A stretch of DNA of 64,000 nucleotides from Acinetobacter haemolyticus CIP 64.3 = MTCC 9819. GTDB lineage: Bacteria > Pseudomonadota > Gammaproteobacteria > Pseudomonadales > Moraxellaceae. How positions within the stretch are numbered: the first letter of the stretch is position 1; every line of letters begins with the position of its first letter. The position numbers and the translations under genes are program-made. The DNA is taken from positions 124,001 to 188,000 of the forward strand of contig NZ_KB849800.1 in assembly GCF_000369065.1 (NCBI RefSeq), written 5' to 3'. This document shows positions 37,227-46,778 of this stretch, piece by piece. A model generated the notes under the pieces. The model was not told the origin of the DNA and did no database searches. It saw only the letters and a program-made list of their open reading frames with translations.

Positions 37227-39013
37227 ATATGAGGGAGTGTGTCTCGAATCGGGAGTAGTGTTTCTATTGCATGTTGATATCCTCGTTCGACCAGTTCATC
37301 GAGTTTATTCCAGTCAAACATGCCAATGCCTTCGATGGGCATACGAATATGTAAATGAGCGCGTTCAATTGCGGCTGTTTGAATCATGGTGTCACTTGCA
37401 AGAGTTGCAGTACGCATCAAAATTTCAGCGAGTTTAGGTGCTGGTAATAGTTTATCTTTAATTCGTTTATTCCAGTTGAGTAAGGCACTTTGATCAGGTT
37501 CATCTAAACCAATTCCTGGGACTCGAATATCATCAATTAAACTGACATTGCTTGCAATAATTGTACCTCTCTCGAGGTTTTGCATTACATCGGTAGGCAG
37601 ATTGTTGATCACACCACCATCACATAATAAATTTTCATGCCATGCGACAGGTGGAGCGACACCAGGAACACTCATACTGGTGCCAACCCATGTTGCAAGC
37701 TCCCCTTGATCATGGATAACGGCTTGGCCAGTAGATAAGTTAGTAGAAATACAATAATAACTTTGCCTGAGTTCTTCGATCCGACGTTGCCCAAAAATAG
37801 CTTGGAGCCGACTATGGAACCTTTGACCACGGATTAGCGACACTCTAGGCATGGTATAGTCATTTAAATAATTTCGGGCTACAAAAGTCTCATAGGCAAT
37901 ATGGGTCATTTCGACACTATCAAAACCGCATGCCACTAAGGCTGCTACAAATGCGCCCATACTTGTTCCACCGACGATATCAATCGGAATATGCAGTTGT
38001 TCCAATGCGCGTATGAGACCAATATGTGCAAAGCCGCGTGCACCACCACCACCCAGAACCAGTCCGAGTCCTTGGCTTGAAATCTGTCGAGCCACAGCAC
38101 TGATATCAGCCCGTGCCCATGGATGGATAAAATAATGAGCACGGGCTCGATAGAGCCGTTTCCACTCTAGTGTATGTGGAGAGGGATCACCCTCCGAACG
38201 TAATAAAACCAATTCAATTGGACTTTGCCATTGATGTTGATTTAATACATCCACTAAGGGAGTGTGTATTGGCGTTAAATTTGCTTCGGCGAGAATTAAA
38301 ATACGGTCTGCTTGATGTAAACAACGCTTTGCCCATTCATCAGAATGACTGTGGGCTGCGTATAACACATAACAATGCTTTTCTTCTAAATTGGCTAACC
38401 ATAAACGTAATTTTAAATCATCAGCACTGTAATCCAAGGGTGTTTGGCTAAAGCCACTGCCAAATAATGCATCTACATGCGCTGCTGTAATAAGACGAAC
38501 ATGTGGCCAACGTTGCAGATGTTCAGTTAGTTTTTCGGCAAGATGAATTGCGGGTATCTGAGGTGCTGCGGGAACAATTGATAATGTGCGGCTATGACTC
38601 ATTGCATGGGTATGTTGTAACTCTGGTTGTGAGCGAGCAATGATTAATCGAGATAGCGCCAATAACACATTTGGATGCTTGTAGATAAAATCAATAAACT
38701 GTTGTTGAGGTATAGTCAGTAGAGCGGTATCTCGTATTGCATGCACTGTACCGTGATGGGGATGTTCGGAAATGACACCCATTTCTCCGATGATTTCGTG
38801 ATGTCCTAAGTAGGTTGACAATCCTGTTGTGGACGTGAGTTTGAGACGTCCATAGACAATAATATACACATGATGTGCTGGATCATTCGCTTGATAAAGT
38901 CGCTGACCTGTATGTAAATATTTGATTCTACATTCACTTGCTAGGCCTTGCAGTACCGCATCATCAAGCTCTGCAAGTATAGTGACCTTACGGAGTGTTT
39001 TAATAATATCCAT
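37223..39013 (-). CDS. Patatin-like phospholipase with N-terminal cyclic-nucleotide-binding domain
   Basis: 596 aa, architecture of the NTE/RssA group. Residues 10-130 form a cNMP-binding domain (RLYQANDPAHHVYIIVYGRLKL, GHHEIIGEMGVISEHPHHGTV). A linker domain follows, then a patatin lipase domain from about 315 with oxyanion loop GGGGARGFAH, nucleophile GGTSMGAF and dyad Asp in CDGGVINNLP. No signal peptide, so it is probably cytoplasmic or on the inner face of the membrane. The stop overlaps that of the convergent helical-repeat gene by 4 bases. Physiological substrate unknown. Confidence 0.9.
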   Translation of the reverse strand: MDIIKTLRKVTILAELDDAVLQGLASECRIKYLHTGQRLYQANDPAHHVYIIVYGRLKLTSTTGLSTYLGHHEIIGEMGVISEHPHHGTVHAIRDTALLTIPQQQFIDFIYKHPNVLLALSRLIIARSQPELQHTHAMSHSRTLSIVPAAPQIPAIHLAEKLTEHLQRWPHVRLITAAHVDALFGSGFSQTPLDYSADDLKLRLWLANLEEKHCYVLYAAHSHSDEWAKRCLHQADRILILAEANLTPIHTPLVDVLNQHQWQSPIELVLLRSEGDPSPHTLEWKRLYRARAHYFIHPWARADISAVARQISSQGLGLVLGGGGARGFAHIGLIRALEQLHIPIDIVGGTSMGAFVAALVACGFDSVEMTHIAYETFVARNYLNDYTMPRVSLIRGQRFHSRLQAIFGQRRIEELRQSYYCISTNLSTGQAVIHDQGELATWVGTSMSVPGVAPPVAWHENLLCDGGVINNLPTDVMQNLERGTIIASNVSLIDDIRVPGIGLDEPDQSALLNWNKRIKDKLLPAPKLAEILMRTATLASDTMIQTAAIERAHLHIRMPIEGIGMFDWNKLDELVERGYQHAIETLLPIRDTLPHI

Positions 39014-39144
39014 ATATTTAAAATTATCGTTATTTTCTATTTATTTAATAAATACTGATCGCGTATTGCAAGTCTGGTTGAGTAAATTAGCAGGGCATTT
39101 GTAGGTGTTTTTGTATGTTGGTCGGGTGATTGAATAAAATCCAA

Positions 39145-39173
39145 TAAAAAAGCCAGTTCATTTTTGACTGGCT
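39145..39173 (-). terminator. Terminator of panD
   Basis: AGCCAGT and ACTGGCT pair around a 9-base loop; on the minus strand a run of T follows. 20 bases past the panD stop. Confidence 0.85.
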
Positions 39174-39192
39174 CTTTGGGGATCTTTAAAGC

Positions 39193-39573
39193 TTATGCGA
39201 TTTGGACAGGAATACAGTTTGCTGTGTGATTTACAGTATTGTCTGGGTTTGCATAAACTAAACGTGGTTTATGTGCATTTGCTTCAACTTCAGTAAAGTC
39301 ACCAAAAGTTGCAATAATGACTAAGTCACCTACATCCGCTTGATGTGCTGCGCCACCGTTGACTGAAATGATACCTGAATCATCTTCACCACGAATTGCA
39401 TACGTAGTAAAGCGTTTGCCGTTAGTTACGTTCCATACGTGAATCTCTTCGTATTCACGAATCCCTGCTAAATCCATCAACACACCATCAATTGCGCAAG
39501 AACCTTCATAATGAAGTTCAGCATGTGTCACAACTGCACGGTGAATTTTACATTTTAATAAACGAGATAGCAT
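39193..39573 (-). CDS. panD: Aspartate 1-decarboxylase precursor
   Basis: Makes beta-alanine for pantothenate and coenzyme A. 126 aa. Self-cleavage occurs at Gly24-Ser25 ([10 protein letters not shown]), producing the pyruvoyl cofactor; Tyr58-region GKRFTTYAI and GAAHQ are conserved. It stands alone, without panB or panC, with a GGAGAC site before the ATG. Confidence 0.96.
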   Translation of the reverse strand: MLSRLLKCKIHRAVVTHAELHYEGSCAIDGVLMDLAGIREYEEIHVWNVTNGKRFTTYAIRGEDDSGIISVNGGAAHQADVGDLVIIATFGDFTEVEANAHKPRLVYANPDNTVNHTANCIPVQIA

Positions 39574-39718
39574 GGCTAGCGTCTCCTGAGTAAGACCTAA
39601 GATGAATATCTTATGGTTGACTTGTCACGTTTTCCGCAGGCTATAGGCGGTTTGATGCGCATTTTGCGCCTAAATGAGCAATATGGCAAGCGTGATTGTT
39701 CAACAATTCAGTTCAAGG

Positions 39719-40300
39719 TTAAGCGGGTTTGTAAGCATTAATTTGATTCATGGCGAGTGAAACTTGTCCATCAACAAGTAGTTTCACCTTGGAAAGTGCA
39801 TGATCAATAGCTACATCCATTAAGTGTTGTTCGCTGCTAGGTGCTTTATTCAGCACATGGCCTGAAACACGCTCTTTGGAGCCAGGGTGTCCAATTCCAA
39901 TTCGTAAACGATGAAAATTAGCACCAATATGAGGAACGATATCACGTAGACCATTGTGTCCGCCGTGTCCACCGCCTGATTTCAAACGAATAACGCCAGG
40001 ATCCATATCGAGTTCATCATGAGCAACGAGAATTGATTCAGGAGAAATTTGATAAAATTTAGCGAAAGGGGCAACACTTTGACCAGAACGGTTCATAAAC
40101 GTTGTTGGTAATAATAAGCGTACGTCATGACCTTCAATCTGACCACGACCGCTGAATCCGTGAAACTTTGGATCTGCTTTTAAGGAAATACCATAACGGT
40201 CTGCAAGTTGTTCGACGAACCAAAAACCTGCATTGTGACGGGTCTGGGCATATTCCTTTCCAGGATTGCCCAAACCAACAATTAGCGAAATATTTGACAC
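39719..40300 (-). CDS. pth: Peptidyl-tRNA hydrolase
   Basis: Recycles peptidyl-tRNA dropped from ribosomes. 193 aa. GLGNPGKEYAQTRHNAGFW includes catalytic His22; FMNRSGQSV and AHDELD (catalytic Asp) follow, then the RLKSGGGHGGHNGLRD loop and IGIGHPG. It lies 19 bases after rplY on the same strand, the classical rplY-pth pair. Confidence 0.96.
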   Translation of the reverse strand: MSNISLIVGLGNPGKEYAQTRHNAGFWFVEQLADRYGISLKADPKFHGFSGRGQIEGHDVRLLLPTTFMNRSGQSVAPFAKFYQISPESILVAHDELDMDPGVIRLKSGGGHGGHNGLRDIVPHIGANFHRLRIGIGHPGSKERVSGHVLNKAPSSEQHLMDVAIDHALSKVKLLVDGQVSLAMNQINAYKPA

Positions 40301-40319
40301 TAATTTACGCCTTTAACAC

Positions 40320-40616
40320 TTATGCGCGTTTGAAGTCAGCGTGCATAGGTGTGTTTTTAGCTGGGTGACGTTGTAACGCTTGGATTTTAACGTTTTCAAC
40401 TTTGTCACCGATTTTGATTTCGATAACTTCTTCAAAAAACGCATTGTTTTCTAAAGCTTTAACGATTTCACGAAGTTCTAAAGTAATTGCTACAGGCTCA
40501 GCGCTACCACCATAGATGATTGCTGGGATTTGAGCTGCGTGACGAAGGCGGCGGCTCGAACCTTTCCCTTGTTGTGCAGCTTCACGTGCTTGAGCATTTA
40601 ATACGAAGTTTGCCAT
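40320..40616 (-). CDS. rplY: Ribosomal protein L25 (short form)
   Basis: Binds 5S rRNA. 98 aa, the short form without the CTC C-terminal domain, as in E. coli. The start at 40616 (MANFVLNAQ) is preferred because GAGGAT is 9 bases upstream; an ATG two codons earlier is in frame. RREAAQQGKGSSRRLRH-type motif (KGSSRRLR) and PAIIYGG are family marks. Confidence 0.95.
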   Translation of the reverse strand: MANFVLNAQAREAAQQGKGSSRRLRHAAQIPAIIYGGSAEPVAITLELREIVKALENNAFFEEVIEIKIGDKVENVKIQALQRHPAKNTPMHADFKRA

Positions 40617-40712
40617 GGGCATATCCTCATTGGAGTTTAATGAACTAAACTTGCGACCAGTTTAGTGATAGAAAACCCTGCCAAAGGGCAGGGCTTGAAA
40701 AAAGCTGGGCTA

Positions 40713-41666
40713 TTATAGATAACTATCGAACATAGCGCTAATAGATTCTTCGTTATTAATACGACGAATTGTTTCAGCAACCATGCTAGCAACAGAAACT
40801 TGGCGAATTTTACCTAAGTTCATTGCTTCATCTGAAAGAGGAATGGTGTCAGTGACAACCAATTCATCAATGACAGAATTTTGTAGGTTTTCAATCGCTT
40901 TACCTGATAAAACAGGATGAGTTGCATAAGCAATAACGCGGCGTGCACCAAATTGTTTAAGTGCATCAGCAGCTTTGCAAAGCGTTCCTGCGGTATCTAC
41001 CATATCATCAACGATGACACAGTCACGATCTTTAACATCACCGATCAAATGCATCACTTGTGACTCATTTGCTTTTTGGCGACGCTTATCAATAATCGCT
41101 AAATCGATATCACCTAATTGTTTGGCAACAGCACGTGCACGAACAACACCACCAACGTCAGGTGAAACCACCATCAAGTTATCATGTTGTTGTTGACGTA
41201 AGTCAGCAAGTAATGCTGGTGTACCGTAGATGTTATCAACAGGGATATCAAAGAAACCTTGAATTTGGTCTGCGTGTAAGTCAATCATTACCACACGGTC
41301 AATCCCAACAGTTGTTAGCATGTCAGCTACAACTTTAGCTGTGATTGGTACACGAGCAGAACGTGGACGACGATCTTGGCGTGCATATCCGAAGTAAGGA
41401 ATAACCGCCGTAATACGACCCGCACTTGCACGACGCAAAGCATCAGCCATGACCAAGATTTCCATCAGGTTATCATTGGTTGGCGCACAAGTAGATTGAA
41501 CGATAAAAACGTCTTTACCACGTACATTTTCAGTGATTTCAACTGAAATTTCGCCATCAGAGAACTTGCTAACTGAAGCAGCACCTAAAGGGATATGTAA
41601 ATGACTTACGACTTTTTGAGCAAATTGTGGATGAGCACTTCCACTAAAAACGACAAGATTGGGCAT
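40713..41666 (-). CDS. prs: Ribose-phosphate pyrophosphokinase
   Basis: Makes PRPP for nucleotides, His and Trp. 317 aa. [10 protein letters not shown] and RQDRR (ATP site), the PRPP loop [13 protein letters not shown] and [14 protein letters not shown] are diagnostic. Located between the tRNA-Gln cluster and rplY on the same strand. Its upstream region carries a tandem repeat with hairpins. Confidence 0.97.
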   Translation of the reverse strand: MPNLVVFSGSAHPQFAQKVVSHLHIPLGAASVSKFSDGEISVEITENVRGKDVFIVQSTCAPTNDNLMEILVMADALRRASAGRITAVIPYFGYARQDRRPRSARVPITAKVVADMLTTVGIDRVVMIDLHADQIQGFFDIPVDNIYGTPALLADLRQQQHDNLMVVSPDVGGVVRARAVAKQLGDIDLAIIDKRRQKANESQVMHLIGDVKDRDCVIVDDMVDTAGTLCKAADALKQFGARRVIAYATHPVLSGKAIENLQNSVIDELVVTDTIPLSDEAMNLGKIRQVSVASMVAETIRRINNEESISAMFDSYL

Positions 41667-41679
41667 GAAGCACCTGAGC

Positions 41680-41798
41680 GAGGATTACGTGAAGCAACGC
41701 TTCACCCGAGCGCAAGAGAAAAATCGATGATTTTCCAAAGAGGGCTATATGAAGAATACTTCACCCAAGCGCTAAAGAAAAATTAAAAAATTTTCCAA
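41680..41798 (-). repeat. Two-copy 60-nt tandem repeat in the prs leader
   Basis: Units 41680-41739 (60 nt) and 41740-41798 (59 nt) align end to end: both start GAGG, contain a TGAAG...CTTCACCC block, an AGCGC block, a GAAAAAT block and end TTTTCCAA. On the minus strand each unit holds two hairpins: GAAAATC/GATTTTTC or GAAAATT/AATTTTTC, then GTGAAGC/GCTTCAC or GTGAAG/CTTCAT. The stem changes keep base pairing (C-G to T-A; G-C to G-T), which suggests selection on RNA structure. It lies between tRNA-Gln and the prs ATG. Confidence 0.75.
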
Positions 41799-41826
41799 CG
41801 GGTAGTTTAAAAAGCAATCTATTATA

Positions 41827-41901
41827 TGGCAGGGGCGGCTGGATTCGAACCAACGGATGGCGAGATCAAAACCCGCTGCCTTACCACTTGGCGACGCCCC
41901 T
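41827..41901 (-). tRNA. tRNA-Gln(TTG), copy 4 in transcription order
   Basis: 75 nt with encoded CCA. The acceptor stem AGGGGCG pairs with CGCCCCT, and the anticodon loop is TTTTGAT (anticodon TTG). GTTCGAATC T-loop. Identical to the three other copies. Confidence 0.95.
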
Positions 41902-41986
41902 AATGCGGCAGAACTTTAATCGTTTTACTTGATATTGTCAATATATTTGATCAAACATCGAGATAAAACAAGTCTGTCTAAAGATA

Positions 41987-42061
41987 TGGCAGGGGCGGCT
42001 GGATTCGAACCAACGGATGGCGAGATCAAAACCCGCTGCCTTACCACTTGGCGACGCCCCT
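41987..42061 (-). tRNA. tRNA-Gln(TTG), copy 3
   Basis: Identical 75-nt sequence with CCA. The 85-nt spacer to the next copy (41902-41986) is the longest in the cluster. Confidence 0.95.
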
Positions 42062-42079
42062 AAATTTGATGATCTGTAA

Positions 42080-42154
42080 TGGCAGGGGCGGCTGGATTCG
42101 AACCAACGGATGGCGAGATCAAAACCCGCTGCCTTACCACTTGGCGACGCCCCT
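42080..42154 (-). tRNA. tRNA-Gln(TTG), copy 2
   Basis: Identical 75-nt sequence with CCA, 18 nt before copy 3. Confidence 0.95.
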
Positions 42155-42182
42155 ATTACATACATCATTTACAGGTGAAAAT

Positions 42183-42257
42183 TGGCAGGGGCGGCTGGAT
42201 TCGAACCAACGGATGGCGAGATCAAAACCCGCTGCCTTACCACTTGGCGACGCCCCT
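42183..42257 (-). tRNA. tRNA-Gln(TTG), copy 1, overlapping the ispE stop codon
   Basis: Identical 75-nt sequence with CCA. Its first two bases (AG) are the last two bases of the ispE TAG stop codon, so tRNA processing must cut within the stop codon. A shared transcript ispE-tRNA-prs is likely. Confidence 0.95.
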
Positions 42258-43089
42258 AACGTGCAACTTTGAAATGTCTTAACGGTGATTCTGTCAAACT
42301 GCTTACCAAGTAAGATTTACAAGGTGCATTTTTCAAGATTAACTCGATATTCATTTCATCAGTTACTTCAGTAAAAACACAAGCACCTGTACCTGTAAGC
42401 TTTGCTAGACCAAACTGATCTAAATATTGCATTGCTTCTTCAACTTCGGGATATAACGATCGAGCCAGAGGTTCAAAGTTATTTCCAAAACTGGAAGGTT
42501 CTAACTGATAGGCGCAAAATTTAGTGATCTTAGAGTCTCTTGTCAATGTTTTTTGTGAAAATAACAATTGAGTGCTGATAAAACAGTCAGGTTTTAGGAT
42601 TATGAATTTTTTTTGAGCTAAGTCTATGAATGATAAATGTTCACCGATACCTTCAGCCCATGCATTACGTCCAAAAACAAAGATCGGTACATCAGCACCA
42701 AGTTGCACTCCATAGTCGGCAAGTTGTTGCTCATTTAAGTCACATTGCCATAGTTGATTCAGTACGATGAGTGTTGTCGCAGCATTGGAAGATCCTCCGC
42801 CTAAACCGGCACCCATTGGAATATTTTTTTCGATATGAATCTTCAAGCCACAAGGTTTTTTGGCATGTGGGCGTAATATTTGTGCTGCACGATAGATTAA
42901 GTTTTGCTCAAGTTGTACGTCTGCCAAGCCTTCAATTTGAATTGTTTCACTTACACAGGGTTCAAAACTCATCCAATCATATAAATCAATCAGTTGGAAA
43001 ATAGTTTGTAGTTCATGGTAGCCATTTTCACGGCGACCTGTGATGTGCAGAAACAAATTCAGCTTGGCAGGAGACGGTACTTTAATCAT
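42256..43089 (-). CDS. ispE: 4-diphosphocytidyl-2-C-methyl-D-erythritol kinase
   Basis: ATP-dependent kinase of the MEP isoprenoid pathway. GHMP-kinase fold, 277 aa: SPAKLNLFLHITGRRENGYHEL, the ATP loop PMGAGLGGGSSNAA and LTGTGACVF. 13 bases after lolB; its stop codon is shared with the first tRNA-Gln. Confidence 0.96.
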   Translation of the reverse strand: MIKVPSPAKLNLFLHITGRRENGYHELQTIFQLIDLYDWMSFEPCVSETIQIEGLADVQLEQNLIYRAAQILRPHAKKPCGLKIHIEKNIPMGAGLGGGSSNAATTLIVLNQLWQCDLNEQQLADYGVQLGADVPIFVFGRNAWAEGIGEHLSFIDLAQKKFIILKPDCFISTQLLFSQKTLTRDSKITKFCAYQLEPSSFGNNFEPLARSLYPEVEEAMQYLDQFGLAKLTGTGACVFTEVTDEMNIELILKNAPCKSYLVSSLTESPLRHFKVAR

Positions 43090-43102
43090 ATAAACATCTA
43101 GG

Positions 43103-43684
43103 TTATCGATTTTGAATCACCATTGTAATACGGTTTTCTTTATTTTCCTCAAGCGCTTGTTTGAGTAGTAGCTTGTTTGGTAATGTTTGACCATCATTGT
43201 AGCTAAAATCTACAGTCCAACCATCTTCAATGAGTTGTTTTAAGCGATTGCTTTCATCTCGTGTCATTTGAGCATGTAGAGTAGCGGGTTTGGCCTGTAT
43301 CCAATGTGTGAGGTGCATAATTGGTGCTTGCCAACCTGTTGCTTTTTCCAAAAGTTCTTCAGGTGAACTTGCTGTGATTAAGCCTGTTTTAGAACTATTT
43401 AACGTGACTTCACCTGATTTTCCTTGAATTTGGGTTTTGCCGACACCTAGAATTCCTGTCAGTTCGATATCAAATTGATCTTGTTGTTGTATCCATGTGA
43501 AGAATGCGCTACCTGATTGTTGCGGTGTGCGAACCCCTATTTTTCCCTGTAAGCTAAAATTATTTTCATCTTGAACTTGTGGAGAAATGATCGTTTTTTT
43601 GGGTTGGCTCAGGTGTTGACAACCTGTTAATAGCAACACACTACTGCTACATAATGCGACGCATAATTTTGGAAAAAAACGCAT
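43103..43684 (-). CDS. lolB: Outer-membrane lipoprotein receptor LolB
   Basis: Accepts lipoproteins from LolA and inserts them into the outer membrane. 193 aa with a lipoprotein signal ending in lipobox LLTGC (Cys22). NFSLQGKIGVRTPQQSGSAFFTWIQ is the start of the LolA/LolB fold. Between the TPR gene (4 bases) and ispE, a conserved gammaproteobacterial order. Confidence 0.92.
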   Translation of the reverse strand: MRFFPKLCVALCSSSVLLLTGCQHLSQPKKTIISPQVQDENNFSLQGKIGVRTPQQSGSAFFTWIQQQDQFDIELTGILGVGKTQIQGKSGEVTLNSSKTGLITASSPEELLEKATGWQAPIMHLTHWIQAKPATLHAQMTRDESNRLKQLIEDGWTVDFSYNDGQTLPNKLLLKQALEENKENRITMVIQNR

Positions 43685-43688
43685 GGAT

Positions 43689-45407
43689 TTAACTCTTTTT
43701 TACAGTGACAGGTAAGATTAAGCTATCAAGTTGTTGTAATTGTGGGGCATTCGCATGTTTTTGTTTCAGTTGCTGTAACACATCGCTAAATTCGGTGAGT
43801 GAGCCTTGCATATAGAGTGCTTTAGCATAACGAACACCGATATTGATGTTTTGACTGAGTGAATATGCTTGTTCGAGTACATTAACTGCCGTATCAAAAT
43901 CATTTTGTAGAAATGCAATATAGCCCAGTGTATCTAAAATAGAAGCTTGTTCAGGGGCGTACTCTAGTGCGAGTTCGGCATATTTTCGTGCTTCTTTGAG
44001 ACGACGATTTTGCAGTGCCAAAGTATAAGCATAAGCATTTAGGTAAGTAGGGCTATTGGGTTCTATACGTAAAAGCTGTTTGAGTGCTTTATCTAGTTTA
44101 TCACGATCGGTATAAGGATCGAGCAGTAAAACCTCTGCGTAAATGAGTTCCGGGTCATCAGGAATATTTTTAATCGCCTCATCAAGTAAGGCTAGAGCAG
44201 CCGCTTTATTGTTCATTTTCTTTAAGATATCAGCCTGTGCTTGATATAAGAAACTGGCATGTTGCGGATAGTTAACGCGCTCTTGGGTCAAAAATCTTAA
44301 AGCGTCATTGAGTTGCTGCTGCTGTTCAAAAATCGCAATCATATTGCGTCTGGAGACGATATATAAGTTGCCATCGACCAAGCGATAATAAGCTTCGGCT
44401 GTTTCATAATGCTGTTTACGCTGCGCGTTGATGGCGAGATAGTAATAGGCTTCGTTTTGATACTTTTCAGACGTGCGTAACTCAACCAAATATTGCTCAG
44501 CAAGTTCGTATTGCTTTAAATCGATACTGGTTAAACCTGCAATAAATAAAGCTTCTTCAGCATGAGGATGGTCTTTAATTATTGCTTGAAGCTTATCAAA
44601 GGCTTGCTGCTGTTGATTGATTTGAATGTAATAACGTGCTTCTGCTAAGCGAACATCCAAATTATTTTTATTTTTACGGCTAGCGCGTGCTAACCACTTT
44701 TGTGTGGCTTCTTGGTCTTTTAAAGCCATTAACAAATTGGCTTTCATTAAAATAAAACTTGTTGATTTAGAACGTTTGCGTAGGGCACGGTTGATATTTT
44801 TCAGTGCTTGTTCGTACAAGCCATCTTGAGCTTCCAGACCTGCAATCAGTGCCAAAATAGAAGGATTATTTTTTTCTTTACTTGCGCGTAATGCATTAAG
44901 CAGAATTTCACGATCTTCTGCTTGCTCTGGTGCAATCCCTGCAAGTATTTGTTCTAAATCAGCCGTAGGGTCAATATTTAAAATTTTATCAAGGGTTTTT
45001 GCCGCGAGTTCGTATTCATGGGTTTTTAAAGCGATGTGTGACAAGTAAAATAAAGCGGGAACGTCTTTAGGTTCTTGTTCAACCCAATGCGTTGCAATGT
45101 CTAAAGCTGCTTGCAAATCATCATATTCAAGTGCGATATCTAGCGCACGCTGTTTGATCGTGGTTGAATTGCTGCGAATCGCAAGTACAGTGTAGTTATG
45201 TAGTGCTGTTGGAATATCATCATAGGCGAGCGAAAACTCAGCAACCATGCTCTGTTTGAGGGCATATTCAAAGCTCTGATCGGCATACATGTCGTGTATT
45301 GCCTGTGCAGAGACGTACGCGCTCATACTACCTAACAATAAGATTGTGGTAGAATACCGTCTAATCGTCTTGCCGCTAAACTGGATACGGCGATATAGCT
45401 GACGCAA
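43689..45407 (-). CDS. Tetratricopeptide-repeat protein
   Basis: 572 aa. An N-terminal signal or anchor (TTILLLGSMSAYVSAQA) is followed by TPR-type helices almost to the end, e.g. PADLAFYLSHIALKTHEYELAA-like units (ALFYLSHIALKTHEYELAAK) and ASILDTLGYIAFLQNDFDTA. Probably periplasmic or anchored. Its constant place before lolB and opposite hemA in Acinetobacter-type genomes suggests an envelope assembly role; this is inference. Confidence 0.85.
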   Translation of the reverse strand: MRQLYRRIQFSGKTIRRYSTTILLLGSMSAYVSAQAIHDMYADQSFEYALKQSMVAEFSLAYDDIPTALHNYTVLAIRSNSTTIKQRALDIALEYDDLQAALDIATHWVEQEPKDVPALFYLSHIALKTHEYELAAKTLDKILNIDPTADLEQILAGIAPEQAEDREILLNALRASKEKNNPSILALIAGLEAQDGLYEQALKNINRALRKRSKSTSFILMKANLLMALKDQEATQKWLARASRKNKNNLDVRLAEARYYIQINQQQQAFDKLQAIIKDHPHAEEALFIAGLTSIDLKQYELAEQYLVELRTSEKYQNEAYYYLAINAQRKQHYETAEAYYRLVDGNLYIVSRRNMIAIFEQQQQLNDALRFLTQERVNYPQHASFLYQAQADILKKMNNKAAALALLDEAIKNIPDDPELIYAEVLLLDPYTDRDKLDKALKQLLRIEPNSPTYLNAYAYTLALQNRRLKEARKYAELALEYAPEQASILDTLGYIAFLQNDFDTAVNVLEQAYSLSQNINIGVRYAKALYMQGSLTEFSDVLQQLKQKHANAPQLQQLDSLILPVTVKKS

Positions 45408-45486
45408 TTTTTATTGATCCAAAGTAATGCTTTTTATGACACCGATGTTGCACAATAACATAAATTTAGCGAAATGATGATCTGAT

Positions 45487-46770
45487 ATGTCTTTCTTTGC
45501 ATTGGGTGTCAACCATCAAACAGCTTCTGTCGAACTCCGTGAGCAAATCGCTTTCAATGCAGAGCGATTGGAAGCGTTATTGCTTGAGCAAAACCAACAT
45601 CCTGCATTGAAGGATATGGTGGTGGTCTCGACATGCAATCGTACAGAAGTTTATGCCATGACGGAGGATGCAGATAGCATCCTAAATTGGCTCGCCCAAG
45701 TGAATAATATTGATGTTAAACAGTTGATTCATCATGTTTATCGTTACGAGAATGCTCAAGCCGTTACGCATTTAATGCGTGTTGCAAGTGGTTTAGACTC
45801 ACTGATGTTAGGAGAGCCGCAAATTTTAGGGCAGGTCAAAAGCGCTTTGGCTTTATCTAAAGATGCAGAGACCGTTTCTCCTGAATTGAATGGGATTTTT
45901 GAATACGCATTTTATGCAGCAAAACGGGTCCGTTCTGAAACTTCAGTGGGTAGTCATGCCGTATCTATGGGCTATGCAGTGGCGCAGTTAGCAACACAAG
46001 TGTTTAGTCATCCAGAAAAGCTGACGGTTATGGTGGTTGCTGCTGGAGAGATGAATAGCCTTGTTGCTAAACATTTGGCTGAAATGGGGGTTGCAAGGAT
46101 CATCATTTGTAATCGTAGCCGTGAACGAGCAGATCAACTGGCACAAGAAATCGCGCATCAAGTTGAAGTCGAAATCATTCCTTTTGTAGAGCTGGCGCAA
46201 AATTTGCACAGGGCAGATGTGATTTCGAGTTGTACAGGCAGTTTGCATCAAGTGATTGAATATAAACATGTTAAAAGTGCGCTAAAGAGTCGTCGCTATC
46301 AACAAATGTTAATGGTAGATTTGGCAGTTCCTCGTGATATTGATCCTAAAGTAGAATCTTTGGATAACGTTTATTTGTATGGTGTTGATGATTTACAGAG
46401 CGTGATTGATGAAAACTTAGCGCAACGACGTCAAGCAGCTGTTGAGGCTGAATTTATGGTCAATCAATTGGCGACCCAATTGATGACCCAGCAAAAAGTG
46501 AAAGAGGCGAGTGGTACGATTCAGGCTTATCGTCAACACAGCGAAGAGATTAGTCAAAAAGAATTAACTCATGCTTTGGACGCTTTACAACATGGACATG
46601 CAGCTGAGCAAGTATTACAAGAGTTTGCGCATCGTTTAACCCAAAAACTTATGCACCCGACTTCGATTTTATTAAGAGAAGCTGCTAAAGCAGAAAATCC
46701 TGATTATTTTGAATGGCTACAGCAGCATCTACAAGATGTGTTTGAGCATGAACGAAAACCTAAGAATTAA
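45487..46770 (+). CDS. hemA: Glutamyl-tRNA reductase
   Basis: First step of C5 haem synthesis: reduces Glu-tRNA to glutamate-1-semialdehyde. 427 aa. [14 protein letters not shown] at the N-terminus, catalytic Cys50 in [26 protein letters not shown], and a Rossmann domain from about residue 165. Divergent from the TPR-lolB-ispE unit. Confidence 0.96.
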   Translation: MSFFALGVNHQTASVELREQIAFNAERLEALLLEQNQHPALKDMVVVSTCNRTEVYAMTEDADSILNWLAQVNNIDVKQLIHHVYRYENAQAVTHLMRVASGLDSLMLGEPQILGQVKSALALSKDAETVSPELNGIFEYAFYAAKRVRSETSVGSHAVSMGYAVAQLATQVFSHPEKLTVMVVAAGEMNSLVAKHLAEMGVARIIICNRSRERADQLAQEIAHQVEVEIIPFVELAQNLHRADVISSCTGSLHQVIEYKHVKSALKSRRYQQMLMVDLAVPRDIDPKVESLDNVYLYGVDDLQSVIDENLAQRRQAAVEAEFMVNQLATQLMTQQKVKEASGTIQAYRQHSEEISQKELTHALDALQHGHAAEQVLQEFAHRLTQKLMHPTSILLREAAKAENPDYFEWLQQHLQDVFEHERKPKN

Positions 46771-46778
46771 GTCTAACG

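Noticed and set aside
41601..41786. 61-aa plus-strand frame over the prs start and leader.
   Set aside because: No ribosome site; the repeat is better explained as RNA structure on the prs strand.
42048..42282. Repeated open frames across the tRNA-Gln cluster (GFDLAIRWFESS and complements).
   Set aside because: They are chance translations of four identical tRNA genes.
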